Below are positions 27,110-36,437 of a DNA stretch of 64,000 nt, in pieces. The notes below the pieces were generated by a model, which had not been told where the DNA came from, searched no databases, and saw nothing but the letters and a program-made list of their open reading frames with translations. Made by a program: the position numbers and the translations under genes. Position 1 is the stretch's first letter. Every line of letters begins with the position of its first letter. This DNA comes from Dyella monticola (lineage in GTDB: Bacteria; Pseudomonadota; Gammaproteobacteria; Xanthomonadales; Rhodanobacteraceae), in the NCBI RefSeq assembly GCF_003363155.1, contig NZ_QRBE01000017.1, forward strand, positions 1-64,000, given 5' to 3'.

Positions 27110-27970
27110 TTAGGCCGCGGGTTTGAGCTCCTCCAGCTCAGGCTTCTTGCGCCGGGCCAGCGGTGCCAGCGCCAAGGCCGCCATGGGTGATGGTTCCACC
27201 AGCTCGCGGCTGGCGTGGCCCAGCGCGGTCGGCTGTTCGCTCCAGTGGATCAGCTCCATGGCGCCGTATTCGTCTTCCACCAGCGCGGTGCAGTGTTCGA
27301 CCCAGTCGCCGTCGTTCAGGTACACCACGCCGTCGATCGTGCGCACTTGGCCAAAGTGGATGTGGCCGCAGATGTGGCCGTCCACGTTGTGCTCGCGCGC
27401 GCCGGCGGCGACGCGTTCCTCGTAGGCGCGGATATAGGCCAGCGCCTTGCCGATGTGCGATTTCACGATGATCGACAACGGCAGATACGGCATCGCCATG
27501 CGGCGGCGCCAGGCGTTGACGCGGCGGTTGCCCCAGCACACGAAGCGGTGCATCGCTTCGCCCAGATGCAGCATCCAGCTGCGGCCAATCTGCTCGGGGT
27601 CGTATTCATCGCCGTGGCTCACCCGATAGCGGCGGCCGTCGGCACCGGTGTGAATGGCGTCCAGCTCGATGCGCACGCCGCAGATGGATTGACCCACGAG
27701 CCCCCGCAGCGCGCAGTCGTGGTTGCCGGGGATGTAGGTCACTTCCACGCCGCGCCGGGCCATGTCCAGCACTTCGGCGATCACGGTACCGTGGTCCGGA
27801 TGCCACCAGCGGCGGCGGCTCAGTGATTCCAGATCAATGATGTCGCCCACCAGATAAAGCTTCTGGCACTGCAGGTTGCGCAGGAAGTCCAGCAGGTAGG
27901 CGGCTTTGCAATCCGGCGTGCCCAGATGCACGTCGGAGATGAAGGCGCTGCGGCAGCGAAGCATGGCCAT
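27110..27970 (-). CDS. UDP-2,3-diacylglucosamine diphosphatase-like metallophosphoesterase
   Basis: A 286-aa calcineurin-like phosphoesterase with the full metal-binding set: SDVHLG, GDIIDL, GNHD, SHGDEYD and GHIHFG. The spacing and the basic region after SHGDEYD resemble the LpxH group of lipid A biosynthesis (hydrolysis of UDP-2,3-diacylglucosamine to lipid X). It is longer than LpxH (about 240 aa) and has a charged C-terminal tail (RRKKPELEELKPAA), so it may be the LpxH-like branch with another lipid or nucleotide substrate. It ends 87 bases before the glutaredoxin fusion gene, in the same direction. Confidence 0.82.
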   Translation of the reverse strand: MAMLRCRSAFISDVHLGTPDCKAAYLLDFLRNLQCQKLYLVGDIIDLESLSRRRWWHPDHGTVIAEVLDMARRGVEVTYIPGNHDCALRGLVGQSICGVRIELDAIHTGADGRRYRVSHGDEYDPEQIGRSWMLHLGEAMHRFVCWGNRRVNAWRRRMAMPYLPLSIIVKSHIGKALAYIRAYEERVAAGAREHNVDGHICGHIHFGQVRTIDGVVYLNDGDWVEHCTALVEDEYGAMELIHWSEQPTALGHASRELVEPSPMAALALAPLARRKKPELEELKPAA

Positions 27971-28136
27971 GGCGTCGTTCCCCGGTTGGTTGCCGGGACC
28001 ACAGTCTGGCGCCGGAACGTCACCGAGCGATGGCGAAATGGTTGCAAGGAGGTTGCCGTGACGGCTTTTTCCCTCGAAAAAGTGGGAAAACGCGGGTAGC
28101 TATGCGATAACAGCCGGGGGAAGGGAGAAAATATGC

Positions 28137-29339
28137 ATGACGACGCCAGCCGCGACGCCGCTCGCACAATGGCGTGAGGCCGCGCACGTGTGCCTCGCGC
28201 GCGGCGACCTGCAACAGGCCGGGGCGTTGTTCCGGCAGGTGCTGGAGGAAGCGCCCGATGACGTGGAGGCGTTGCAGGTGCTCGGTGCGGCGCAACTGGC
28301 GGCCGGGGATTTTTCCATTGCCGCGCAGACACTGCGGCATGTCCTGAGCCAAGCGCCGGATTTGTTCGTAGAGCGGCTACGGCTGGGGTTGGCGCTGGAG
28401 CAACTTGGACAATCCCATGCGGCATTGACTGCCTATTTCGGCGCATTGCGTACAGCGCAAAATCAAGGACGCTGGCTCAATGACGACACCACCGCGCCCG
28501 CACTTCGCGAGGCGGTGAAACATGCGATCGGCTATGTCGATACGGGACGGATCGAGGGGTTCCATCGCATCCTTGAAGCGTTGCAGCACCGGCATGGCGC
28601 TTCTGAGCTGCAGCGCGTGCAGCACTGCCTGGAGGCTTATCTGGGTCAGCGCGCCGCCGAGATCACCGATCCGCGCCAACGGCCCAAATTCCTCTACTTT
28701 CCTGGCATTCCCAACCGACCTTATTACCCGCGAGAACGCTTTCCTTGGCAGGACGCGCTGGAAGCGGCCACCGCATGGATACGCGAAGAGCTGCATGGCG
28801 TGCTGGCGCAGGCGCAGAGCTTGGAAGCGTTTCTTGGGCCACCGCCGCCGGGGCAGGCATCGATGCTGGATTCAACCGGGCCGCAGCCGGCCGCATGGGA
28901 TGCGTACTTCTTCCAGCGTCACGGCCAGCGCTATGCGGCACATGCTCAAGCCTGTCCACGCACCGCCGCATTGCTCGATAGCCTGCCGCTGACGCGCATC
29001 CGCGATCATGCGCCCGAAACGCTGTTTTCCGTGCTCAGCCCCGGCACTCATATCCTGCCGCACACGGGCGTGACCAACGTGCGCCTGGTGACGCACCTGC
29101 CATTGATCGTGCCACCCGACTGCGCATTGCGCGTAGGCGGCCAAACACATGTCTGGCAGGAAGGCCGCTGTGTGACCTTCGACGACACTTTCGAGCACGA
29201 AGCATGGAATCGCAGCGCAGAAACGCGCGTGGTGTTGATCCTGGATAGCTGGAATCCGGCCCTGACTGAGATCGAGCGTGTTGCCTTGACCGAGCTGGTC
29301 GAGGCGATCGGCGATTTCAACGCGGCAGGCGAGCCGTAG
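28137..29339 (+). CDS. TPR-fused aspartyl/asparaginyl beta-hydroxylase
   Basis: A 400-aa protein. Residues 5-110 carry about three TPR-like repeats (GALFRQVLEEAPDDVEALQVLGAAQLAAGD). The C-terminal domain (about 190-380) is a 2-oxoglutarate/Fe(II) oxygenase of the AspH family: first iron His309 in ILPHTGVTN, second His354 in FDDTFEHEAWNRS, and the 2-oxoglutarate Arg364. The family hydroxylates Asp/Asn in proteins or peptides, or peptidyl/lipid substrates in bacteria. It faces the second TPR-sulfotransferase gene tail to tail, and the shared TPR-enzyme layout is notable. The start is the ATG at 28137. Confidence 0.88.
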   Translation: MTTPAATPLAQWREAAHVCLARGDLQQAGALFRQVLEEAPDDVEALQVLGAAQLAAGDFSIAAQTLRHVLSQAPDLFVERLRLGLALEQLGQSHAALTAYFGALRTAQNQGRWLNDDTTAPALREAVKHAIGYVDTGRIEGFHRILEALQHRHGASELQRVQHCLEAYLGQRAAEITDPRQRPKFLYFPGIPNRPYYPRERFPWQDALEAATAWIREELHGVLAQAQSLEAFLGPPPPGQASMLDSTGPQPAAWDAYFFQRHGQRYAAHAQACPRTAALLDSLPLTRIRDHAPETLFSVLSPGTHILPHTGVTNVRLVTHLPLIVPPDCALRVGGQTHVWQEGRCVTFDDTFEHEAWNRSAETRVVLILDSWNPALTEIERVALTELVEAIGDFNAAGEP

Positions 29340-29371
29340 CGCGTGCTTATCTTTTCAAGCACGAAAAAGCA

Positions 29372-31258
29372 TCACGCGTAGCCAAGCCGCTCGATCAGCG
29401 GACGCACGATCGGCAACACCGGCTCGAACATCTCTCGATAGGCAAGCCAGCGATGCACTGCGCGCGCGTGAATGCCTTGCGTCACTTGCGCATAGCTTGG
29501 CGTGCTGATGTACGCCTTGCCACGCGCATGCTCGGCAAATCGTGTCATGGGTGATACATCGTCCACGCCAAGAAAATGACCCAGCCGCAGCACATTTTCT
29601 TCAAAGCGCGTGACCACCGATTCGTAGCGCCACTCCAATACGCGTGGCGCGAGTACGTCCACCTGATCGAACCAGTATTCAAATGCACGCACGTAACCGC
29701 GTGCCAGCCGCTCCAGTGAACTGCACATCACCATGAACGCCGGCGAGCGAAACGATTGCATGTGGCAGCTCAGTAATACGTCGCAAGGGTGGCGCACGCA
29801 CAGGATGATGCGCGCTTGCGGAAAAAGCCTTGCGATCATCGGCAGGCACAGCATGTTGAGCGGATTTTTATCGACCAATCGCCGTGTGCCGCGTTCCGGC
29901 ACGACCTTGTGCACCATCGAGGCGTAGGCTGCGCGCAATTGTTCGGCGTCCGTTTGCGTGAGGTCGGCCAGGGCGGCGGGATAGGGCTGCCCGGCAAGGT
30001 CCATGCGCTCGGTTAATGCGTGCACGAATGCGCGTTCATCCATGGCGCAGAAGTGCGGATGCGCATCCAGCATTTGTTCCAGCAGTGTGGTGCCGGAGCG
30101 TGGAAAGCCCACCACGAAGACCGGATTGTGCGCATCGAGCGGCGGATTCAATGGTTTCCAGCGGCCGTGTTCGGCGCGGGTGACGGATCGATCGGCCATG
30201 GCGAGTGGCTGACTGTCTTGGGCCATCAATTCGGGCACGATGGCGCTGGCAAGCGTGAGTTGAGTCGCGTGCGCGTGTTGCAAAGCCTGCCAGGCAGCAT
30301 GAGGCTGCCCTTGCTTATCGAGCGCGGCAGCAAGGCCGAAGGCGGCCTGGGCGCGCACCTCGCTATCGTCGGTAGTGGCAATGATGTGTTCGTAGAGTTC
30401 TGCCGCACGTTGCCAGTCATGACCTCGTGCGGCGAGCGCGGCGTGCGCCAACCATGCCGCACAGCAGAGCGATGTGTGTTGTGAAGGCAGCTGGTCCAAA
30501 CGCAAGTGCGAAAGCTCGGCCTCGGCCAGATCGACTTGGTTGGCGCGCTCGTATAGCGCAGCGCGTAGCGCCGTCATGCGCAGACGCATGAGGTCGGCGG
30601 TGCCTTCGTCCGGCAGTATGGCCTGTTCCAGTGTGTGGATGGCGCTATCGCGCTGGCCCAGCGTGGCTAGCATGCTGGCCAGCGTCAGTGCTTGTTCGGC
30701 AGGTTGCGGTGGCCACGTCGCGGCGTTTTCCAGCATGGCCTCTTCGCCAGCGTTGTCGCCGCAGATATGACAGGCATGCGCGGCCTGCAGGCGCGCTTCG
30801 ACGAAATCGGGTGACCGTTGCACGGCATTGAGCAAGGATTCGCGTGCAGCCAAGCCGTTGTTCTGTTGCAGGTGGAGCAGGCCGAGGTTGTAGTGCACAT
30901 CCGCGTTGTGCGGGGCGAGCGCTACCGCGTGTTGCAAAGCGGCGAGGGCGGTTGCCGTATCGCCCGCTTCACGCGCCACCAGGCCAAGGTTGTTCCAGTA
31001 TTCAAAGGTATGCGGCCGCAGTTGTGTCAAGCGGATCAAAAGCGGCAGCGCTTCGTGCAGGCGACTCTCCGCACGCAACGCCAGCGCGCGCAGCAAGAGG
31101 GTTGTTTCACTGTCCATTGGAAGCGCTTCGCTAAGCGCAAGCACACTGGCCATGTCGCCTTGATGAAAGGCGGCGAGCATGGCGGCTTCTGCAGTGGGAG
31201 GGGACGTATTCAATCGCGCGGCAAAGCTCTGCAACCCTGCGTTGTCCCTCCCCTGCAT
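29372..31258 (-). CDS. TPR-repeat sulfotransferase 2
   Basis: A protein of up to 628 aa. Residues of roughly 25-340 are TPR-like helical repeats (YWNNLGLVAREAGDTATALAALQHAVALAP is a canonical unit). Residues of roughly 378-620 are the sulfotransferase, with PAPS loop VVGFPRSGTTLLEQML at 382-397 and 3'-phosphate motif CVRHPCDVLLSCHMQSF. It begins 40 bases after the stop of the third TonB receptor and is read in the same direction, so the two probably form an operon. The exact start is uncertain: the ATG at 31258 gives the full length, and an ATG 26 codons on is possible. Confidence 0.85.
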   Translation of the reverse strand: MQGRDNAGLQSFAARLNTSPPTAEAAMLAAFHQGDMASVLALSEALPMDSETTLLLRALALRAESRLHEALPLLIRLTQLRPHTFEYWNNLGLVAREAGDTATALAALQHAVALAPHNADVHYNLGLLHLQQNNGLAARESLLNAVQRSPDFVEARLQAAHACHICGDNAGEEAMLENAATWPPQPAEQALTLASMLATLGQRDSAIHTLEQAILPDEGTADLMRLRMTALRAALYERANQVDLAEAELSHLRLDQLPSQHTSLCCAAWLAHAALAARGHDWQRAAELYEHIIATTDDSEVRAQAAFGLAAALDKQGQPHAAWQALQHAHATQLTLASAIVPELMAQDSQPLAMADRSVTRAEHGRWKPLNPPLDAHNPVFVVGFPRSGTTLLEQMLDAHPHFCAMDERAFVHALTERMDLAGQPYPAALADLTQTDAEQLRAAYASMVHKVVPERGTRRLVDKNPLNMLCLPMIARLFPQARIILCVRHPCDVLLSCHMQSFRSPAFMVMCSSLERLARGYVRAFEYWFDQVDVLAPRVLEWRYESVVTRFEENVLRLGHFLGVDDVSPMTRFAEHARGKAYISTPSYAQVTQGIHARAVHRWLAYREMFEPVLPIVRPLIERLGYA

Positions 31259-31298
31259 GCAGGGGAGGGAACCTGATGCATCGAGGCACGAGGCAATA

Positions 31299-34202
31299 CT
31301 AGAACTTCACCGTGGCGCGTGCCCAGTAATAGCGGCCAAGCACGTCATAGGTTGCCGTATCAACGTTGTAGTTCAGGCCGTTCTGGTAGATCAGCGGGGG
31401 GGCCTTGTCGGTGATGTTGTCCACGCCAAACTCGAAGCGTGTCTTGATCGAAGGCACCGTATACGCGATTTGCGCCGACTGATAGATGATCGAGGCCATC
31501 GGTGCGCTCGCACCGGTGAGGTAGTCGGCATTGAGGTTGGTCAGATGGTTGATGTAGCGCGTCTGCCACTGTGCGCTCCAATTGCCGAATGACCAGTTGA
31601 GTGTCAGCGTGCCGCGCCAACGGGCGATGTTGCCGAATTGCTGGGTGTACGTGCCCGCGTAGTCGACCGTCTTCGCACCCGGCTGGCCCGGCGTGGCATC
31701 GTTGTAGAACGAGCCGGTGTAGGTGGTGTTCAAGCCCACCTTGAAGTTGCCGGGGTTGAAGCTGCCGAGGTCGAAGTGTGGAATGGTGTAGTTGGCGCTG
31801 AAATCCACACCACTGGTGCTCAGGTTGCCGAGGTTCACTTCCGGCGTGTTCATGTAGTAAATCGCACCGGCCAGGGCGTTGTTGCTGGGATAGCGGTGAA
31901 TGAAACTGCAGTACGGGCTGTTGTTGTTGGCAAAGCACGCATCGAGCACCGTTTGCGCAGCCAGCGGCGTAAGCATGTCGTGCAGATTGATGCGCCACAC
32001 ATCCACGGTGGAGGAGAAACCTTCCAGCCAGCTCGGCGAATACACCAGACCGAGGTCATAAGACATGCCGTGTTCGGGTCTGAGGTTGACGCCCGCCGGT
32101 TTGCCGCCCGAGTAATAGCCGGTGATCTGCGGTGTCGGGTTGCCCGCCCACTGCGGCGGCACGTACTGGCAGGCGCCAGGATGCGCGGCAAGGGTTGCGG
32201 CACTCAGGCCCGTGCACGGGTCGTTGATGGTGGGATTGGCAATGGTGATGCCGTCGAACAGTTCATCCAGATCGGGCGCGCGGAACACTTGCGTAGCCGT
32301 TGCACGTACCAGCAAATCGGCCACGGGACGATATTCCAGCGCAATTTTCTTGTTCGTGGTCGTTCCGGACGTGCTGTAGTCGGATGCGCGGATGCCCAGA
32401 TCGATGTTCAGCGCATAGGCAAAGGGTTGTTCCGACAGCAATGGAACCAGCGCCTCGCCGTACAGCTCCTTCACGTTGATGCTGCCGCGGCCGGGCGAGC
32501 CGCAGGCTTCAGCCAATACGTCGCACGTGGCGGTACCGGGATTGAGAATGGCATCCGGCGTGACGGTGTAGTTCATCGAGTTCCATCGATACAGCGCACC
32601 GGTGGACGCCAAGATCGCGCCGGCGGGCAGATCCCAAAGTTCACCCGATGCGTTGGCCTGGAGCTGCTTCATGGTGTTGGTGAGCACGTAGGTGGGGGAA
32701 TCCACGCCATCGCGCAACAACCCCGATACCGCCGGATCGGCCTGATCAAAAATATTGCCACCGGAGTTGATCACGCCTTGCAGATCGGCAATGTTCACTT
32801 CGTTGTAGTCGACCTGTTTGCGATTGGTGTAGCCGTAATCCAGGCTCGTATCCCAGATCCAGCTGCTGTCCCCGAAGTGACCGCGCAGGCCGGTATTGAA
32901 CTGCAGGTTGTCCGTGTCGAACGTATGCAGGCGCGTGCCAAGACCGGTCAGGCGCGTGTTGATCACGTAGCTGGTGCCGGTATAGCCGGGCGGGTTGCCG
33001 AACGTTACGCCAAACGGATTGATGGGATTGTTGGCCGTGACGTACCAGCCATCGCCCGTGCCGGTCGGTGCGGGCGCGTCTTGTCCGGCGGAGTTGGTGC
33101 GGTTGTAGAAGACGTTGGCGAACGCGGTGAGGTTGGAGGTGAGGTTGTAATTGCCGAGTACAAAGAAATTCGCGCGCTTCTGCTCGGTCTGGATGTAGTT
33201 GTAGGCGTTGTAGTTGAACGTATCGCTAGGACCGCCGTAGCAGCGGTAGTCGCCAAGGCTGCTGCCATTGCCGTGCGCGAGCGTCACGTAGGTATTGCCC
33301 TGGCCATTCACGTTGCATCCGCCGGGCGAGAGTCCGGCCGGGATCAGAATGCGGCCGCTCGGAATCGTGCCTGAGCCTGCCGGGGTGATGACACCGCTGG
33401 AGAGATAAAGCGCCTGCTGCGAAAAGCCGCGTCGGGTGGCTGGCACGGCGGTGTACTTGTTCCAATCCAGGCCCGCCACGATGTTGCCTTTCTCGCCGCT
33501 GGCTCCGGTGGTGAAACTGAAGCCGCGACGTTGACCGTCGCCATGACTGGAAATGCCGTCGTTGACGCTGACCTCCGCGCCTTTGAAATCCTTGCGCAGA
33601 TGGAAGTTCACAACACCGCCGATCGCGTCCGAGCCGTATGCCGTAGATGCACCCTCCGCCAGCACGTCCACACTCTGGATCATGTTTTGCGGAATCATGT
33701 TCAGATCCGCATTCGACAAACGCTGGCCATCCACCAGCACCAGCGTGCGGTTGGTGCCCAGGCCGCGCAACGATATGCGCGAGGCACCGTCGCCGCCTTC
33801 CAGGGTGGGGCTGGCGACGCCACCACCGTTGCTATTGTTGGCCGGATTGGTGGCGTAGCCGGAAACGCTCGGTAGCTGCTGCAGCACATCGCCCAAGGTG
33901 GGGCTGCCGTTGTTGGTGATCGCCGCGCGATCCAGCGTTACCACGGGGTTGGCGGTTTCCGTATCGACACGGCGAAGCAGCGAGCCGGTTACCGTCATGC
34001 CTTGCAGCGTTTTGGCCTTCGAGACCTGGGGCTGCTCATTGCTGTTGTTTTGGCTGTTGTTTTGGGTGGACGTGCTTTGCTGAGGCGGGTTGTTTTGTTG
34101 TGGTGTGGCGTCTTGCGCGTAGACCACGGCGGCCGATGAAGCGATGCCGACGGACAACGCCAGACGCACCGCGGCGGACAAGCGATTGTGGTGGGCTTGC
34201 AT
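31299..34202 (-). CDS. TonB-dependent receptor 3 (different subfamily)
   Basis: A 967-aa outer-membrane receptor. It has a signal peptide (LALSVGIASSAAVVYAQD) and a Gln/Asn/Ser-rich linker of about 30 residues where the TonB-box region is expected. The plug follows (MTVTGSLLRRVDTETANPVVTLDRAAI, RGLGTNRTLVLVDGQRL, YGSDAIGGVVNF), then a barrel ending in Phe (WARATVKF). It lacks the carboxypeptidase-like domain of the two receptors at 17.6-24.2 kb. The start is the ATG at 34202 behind GGGGAG. It is probably co-transcribed with TPR-sulfotransferase 2. Confidence 0.92.
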   Translation of the reverse strand: MQAHHNRLSAAVRLALSVGIASSAAVVYAQDATPQQNNPPQQSTSTQNNSQNNSNEQPQVSKAKTLQGMTVTGSLLRRVDTETANPVVTLDRAAITNNGSPTLGDVLQQLPSVSGYATNPANNSNGGGVASPTLEGGDGASRISLRGLGTNRTLVLVDGQRLSNADLNMIPQNMIQSVDVLAEGASTAYGSDAIGGVVNFHLRKDFKGAEVSVNDGISSHGDGQRRGFSFTTGASGEKGNIVAGLDWNKYTAVPATRRGFSQQALYLSSGVITPAGSGTIPSGRILIPAGLSPGGCNVNGQGNTYVTLAHGNGSSLGDYRCYGGPSDTFNYNAYNYIQTEQKRANFFVLGNYNLTSNLTAFANVFYNRTNSAGQDAPAPTGTGDGWYVTANNPINPFGVTFGNPPGYTGTSYVINTRLTGLGTRLHTFDTDNLQFNTGLRGHFGDSSWIWDTSLDYGYTNRKQVDYNEVNIADLQGVINSGGNIFDQADPAVSGLLRDGVDSPTYVLTNTMKQLQANASGELWDLPAGAILASTGALYRWNSMNYTVTPDAILNPGTATCDVLAEACGSPGRGSINVKELYGEALVPLLSEQPFAYALNIDLGIRASDYSTSGTTTNKKIALEYRPVADLLVRATATQVFRAPDLDELFDGITIANPTINDPCTGLSAATLAAHPGACQYVPPQWAGNPTPQITGYYSGGKPAGVNLRPEHGMSYDLGLVYSPSWLEGFSSTVDVWRINLHDMLTPLAAQTVLDACFANNNSPYCSFIHRYPSNNALAGAIYYMNTPEVNLGNLSTSGVDFSANYTIPHFDLGSFNPGNFKVGLNTTYTGSFYNDATPGQPGAKTVDYAGTYTQQFGNIARWRGTLTLNWSFGNWSAQWQTRYINHLTNLNADYLTGASAPMASIIYQSAQIAYTVPSIKTRFEFGVDNITDKAPPLIYQNGLNYNVDTATYDVLGRYYWARATVKF

Positions 34203-34384
34203 GGTGTCTCCCCGAATAGAGATGGCAATAGAGGAACACCAGTGCAACAACGGAGTGCTGCCGTTTTTCTCCCCGTACATCGATGGGTGTGCAGGAACGT
34301 CCAGACACCCTTCGATGTGCCGTGCTGCCCAGCGTTCCCCTGGCCCAACTGTTTCAGGAATTTACGGGCGAGTAAAGCGAAATC

Positions 34385-35005
34385 TTACGAACTTCGGACA
34401 CTCGGCACGCCCAGCGCCTGGCTCACCACCGGTGCAATGGCGTCCGTCCATAGCGCGTACTGGGCGCCGGAAGGATGCAGCCCATCGGAGGCGACCAAAC
34501 CGGCATGCTCGCGAGAAATGCCAGTGATGTTCACGAAATGCGCGCCGGCATGGTCGGCTTCCTCATGCGCAATGGCATTGAAAGCGTCCAATTCGTGGCC
34601 GATACGTTGGACATTGCGTCCGCTGGCGTAGCCGAACGGCGTTACGCCCCAATCGGGAATGGACACCACCGCCACGCTTCCGGCGCGGCGGCCGGTCAGC
34701 CCGACGGCGCGAATCAGCAGGGCACGGAATTGCTCGCGGTAATTCTCGGACGATCGTCCGCGATACTGGTTGTTGACCCCGATCAGCAGGGTCACCAGAT
34801 CGTAGTCGGGCGCGAGCGTGGCCCGGTCCATGCCATCGGAAAGCTCGTCGGTGGTCCAGCCGGTAACGGCAATGATGGTCGGATCGTCGATCGAGACCTT
34901 ACGCCGGCGCAAGGTTTCCACCAGCTGCGCCGGCCAGCGCGCCTGGGCGGGCACGTCCTCGCCGATGGTGTAGGAGTCGCCCAGGGCCAAGTAACGCAAT
35001 GGCAT
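34385..35005 (-). CDS. SGNH/GDSL-type hydrolase
   Basis: A 206-aa esterase-fold protein with all four SGNH blocks: GDSYTIGE (nucleophile Ser in block I), a block II Gly region (VTGWTTDEL), GVNNQYRG (block III Asn) and the catalytic pair in SDGLHPSGAQY (Asp and His). Expected to hydrolyse an ester or acyl group; substrate unknown. No signal peptide, so cytoplasmic. The start is the ATG at 35005, two bases after the aminotransferase stop, which implies an operon. Confidence 0.88.
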   Translation of the reverse strand: MPLRYLALGDSYTIGEDVPAQARWPAQLVETLRRRKVSIDDPTIIAVTGWTTDELSDGMDRATLAPDYDLVTLLIGVNNQYRGRSSENYREQFRALLIRAVGLTGRRAGSVAVVSIPDWGVTPFGYASGRNVQRIGHELDAFNAIAHEEADHAGAHFVNITGISREHAGLVASDGLHPSGAQYALWTDAIAPVVSQALGVPSVRSS

Positions 35006-35007
35006 GA

Positions 35008-36255
35008 TCAGCCCGCGGCCACGGCGGCGCGCGGCGATTCCTCGGCAACCATGCGTTCGAACACGCGCTCCATGCGTACGAACACCTCGCGCAATTGAGC
35101 CGGTTGCGGCAGCAATGTCAGTCGCATGTGCCGGCTGTTGGGTACGTTGAAGCTGGTGCCGGGCACAATGAGTACAGATTCTTCTTCCAGCAGGCGCAGC
35201 GCAAAATCGTTGTCGTCGAAATCGGCGATACGATCGCTGCGCACGCGTGGGAAGGCGTATAGCGCGCCTCCCGGCGTCACCACATCCAGATAGTGGCTGG
35301 CGGCGACGCCGTCGAGCACGGCCTGCCGCGCATCGTGCAGGCGCCCGCCTGGCAATGTGAGCGCGGTGATCGTCGGTGCATCCTGCAGCGCCGGAATCAC
35401 CGCCCACTGCGCGGTGACGTTGGCGCACAGGCGCAAGGCGGCCAGAAGCTGCAGCGCATCGCGGTATTCGTGCGTGCGCGCCGGATCGCCCGAAAGGCTC
35501 AGCCAACCCACGCGGTAACCGCAGGCGCGATGCACCTTGCTCAAACCACCGAAGCTGATGCACGGCGTGCTGCCAGCCACCGCGGCCAGCGGCTGAAACG
35601 GTGTGCCGTCGTAGAGGATCTCATCGTAGATTTCATCGCACAGCAGCAGTAGGCGATGCTGTGCGGCGATCTCCACAATGCGTTCAAGCAACGCGCGCGG
35701 ATAGACGGCGCCGGTGGGATTGTTCGGATTGACCAGCACCAGCGCGCGCGTGCGCGGGGTGATCAGCGCTTCCATTTCCTCCGGATCGGGCATATGCCGA
35801 TTCTCGGCCAGGCAACGGTAATAGCGCGGCACGCCGCCGTTGAGGATGGTGGCAGCGCTCCACAGCGGGTAATCCGGGCTCGGCAGCAGCACTTCGTCGC
35901 CCGGCTGCAGCAGTGCGCGCAGACTCAGATCGATCAACTCACTCACACCGTTGCCGATGAAGATGCGTTCCACCTGCACGTGGCGCGCACCGCGTGCGCG
36001 CTGCTGCGCGGCGATCGCTTCGCGCGCTTCCTCCAGCCCCTGTTCGTGGCCGTAGGCTTCGCTCTCATGCAGGTGTGTAGCAATGGCCTGGCGCAGATGA
36101 TCGGGCACCGAAAAACCATAACGGGCGGGATTGCCGATATTGAGCTTGATAATCGGCGTGCCTGCCGCTTCCAGTTCACGCGCGCGACGCGTCAGTGCAC
36201 CGCGGATTTCATAGCGCACCTCGGCCAGGTGCGAGCTGGGTTTGATCGGGGTCAA
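35008..36255 (-). CDS. class I/II aminotransferase (AlaA-like)
   Basis: A 415-aa PLP-dependent aminotransferase. Features: IIKLNIGNPARYGF at the N-terminus, LVNPNNPTGAVY, CDEIYDEILYDG with the PLP Asp, the Schiff-base Lys in SFGGLSKVHRACGYRVGW, and the C-terminal substrate Arg (MRLTLL). The pattern is closest to alanine-synthesising AlaA-type enzymes (pyruvate/glutamate), with substrate inferred. The start is a TTG at 36255 preceded by AAGGA at 8 bases; no ATG in frame fits. In an operon with the downstream SGNH hydrolase and divergent from rsgA. Confidence 0.88.
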   Translation of the reverse strand: MTPIKPSSHLAEVRYEIRGALTRRARELEAAGTPIIKLNIGNPARYGFSVPDHLRQAIATHLHESEAYGHEQGLEEAREAIAAQQRARGARHVQVERIFIGNGVSELIDLSLRALLQPGDEVLLPSPDYPLWSAATILNGGVPRYYRCLAENRHMPDPEEMEALITPRTRALVLVNPNNPTGAVYPRALLERIVEIAAQHRLLLLCDEIYDEILYDGTPFQPLAAVAGSTPCISFGGLSKVHRACGYRVGWLSLSGDPARTHEYRDALQLLAALRLCANVTAQWAVIPALQDAPTITALTLPGGRLHDARQAVLDGVAASHYLDVVTPGGALYAFPRVRSDRIADFDDNDFALRLLEEESVLIVPGTSFNVPNSRHMRLTLLPQPAQLREVFVRMERVFERMVAEESPRAAVAAG

Positions 36256-36437
36256 AGTCGACGTCCTTCGGTGTTTTTTCCGTCAATCGCATGCTAACAG
36301 CCGAATCGGGCGATGTGGGGGGCGGAAAAGGGCACGGAGCGGAAACGGTGACACGTCGCAGGCAACCGGCCACGATCGAAGGTATTGGCGCGGCATTGTC
36401 ATCCCGTTTGCTGCCTTTCCCAAGGCATAATCCGGTA

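Noticed and set aside
24353-31258. The two TPR-sulfotransferases as polysaccharide or capsule sulfation enzymes
   Set aside because: No glycosyltransferase, capsule or PAPS-synthesis gene is nearby; receptors and a TPR-hydroxylase are the neighbours, so a protein or peptide substrate seemed the better hypothesis, though not excluded.
31638-33374. 578-aa open frame on the plus strand opposite TonB receptor 3
   Set aside because: Antisense shadow of a GC-rich gene; composition is Arg/Val/Ala-biased with no domain, and the minus-strand receptor is unmistakable.
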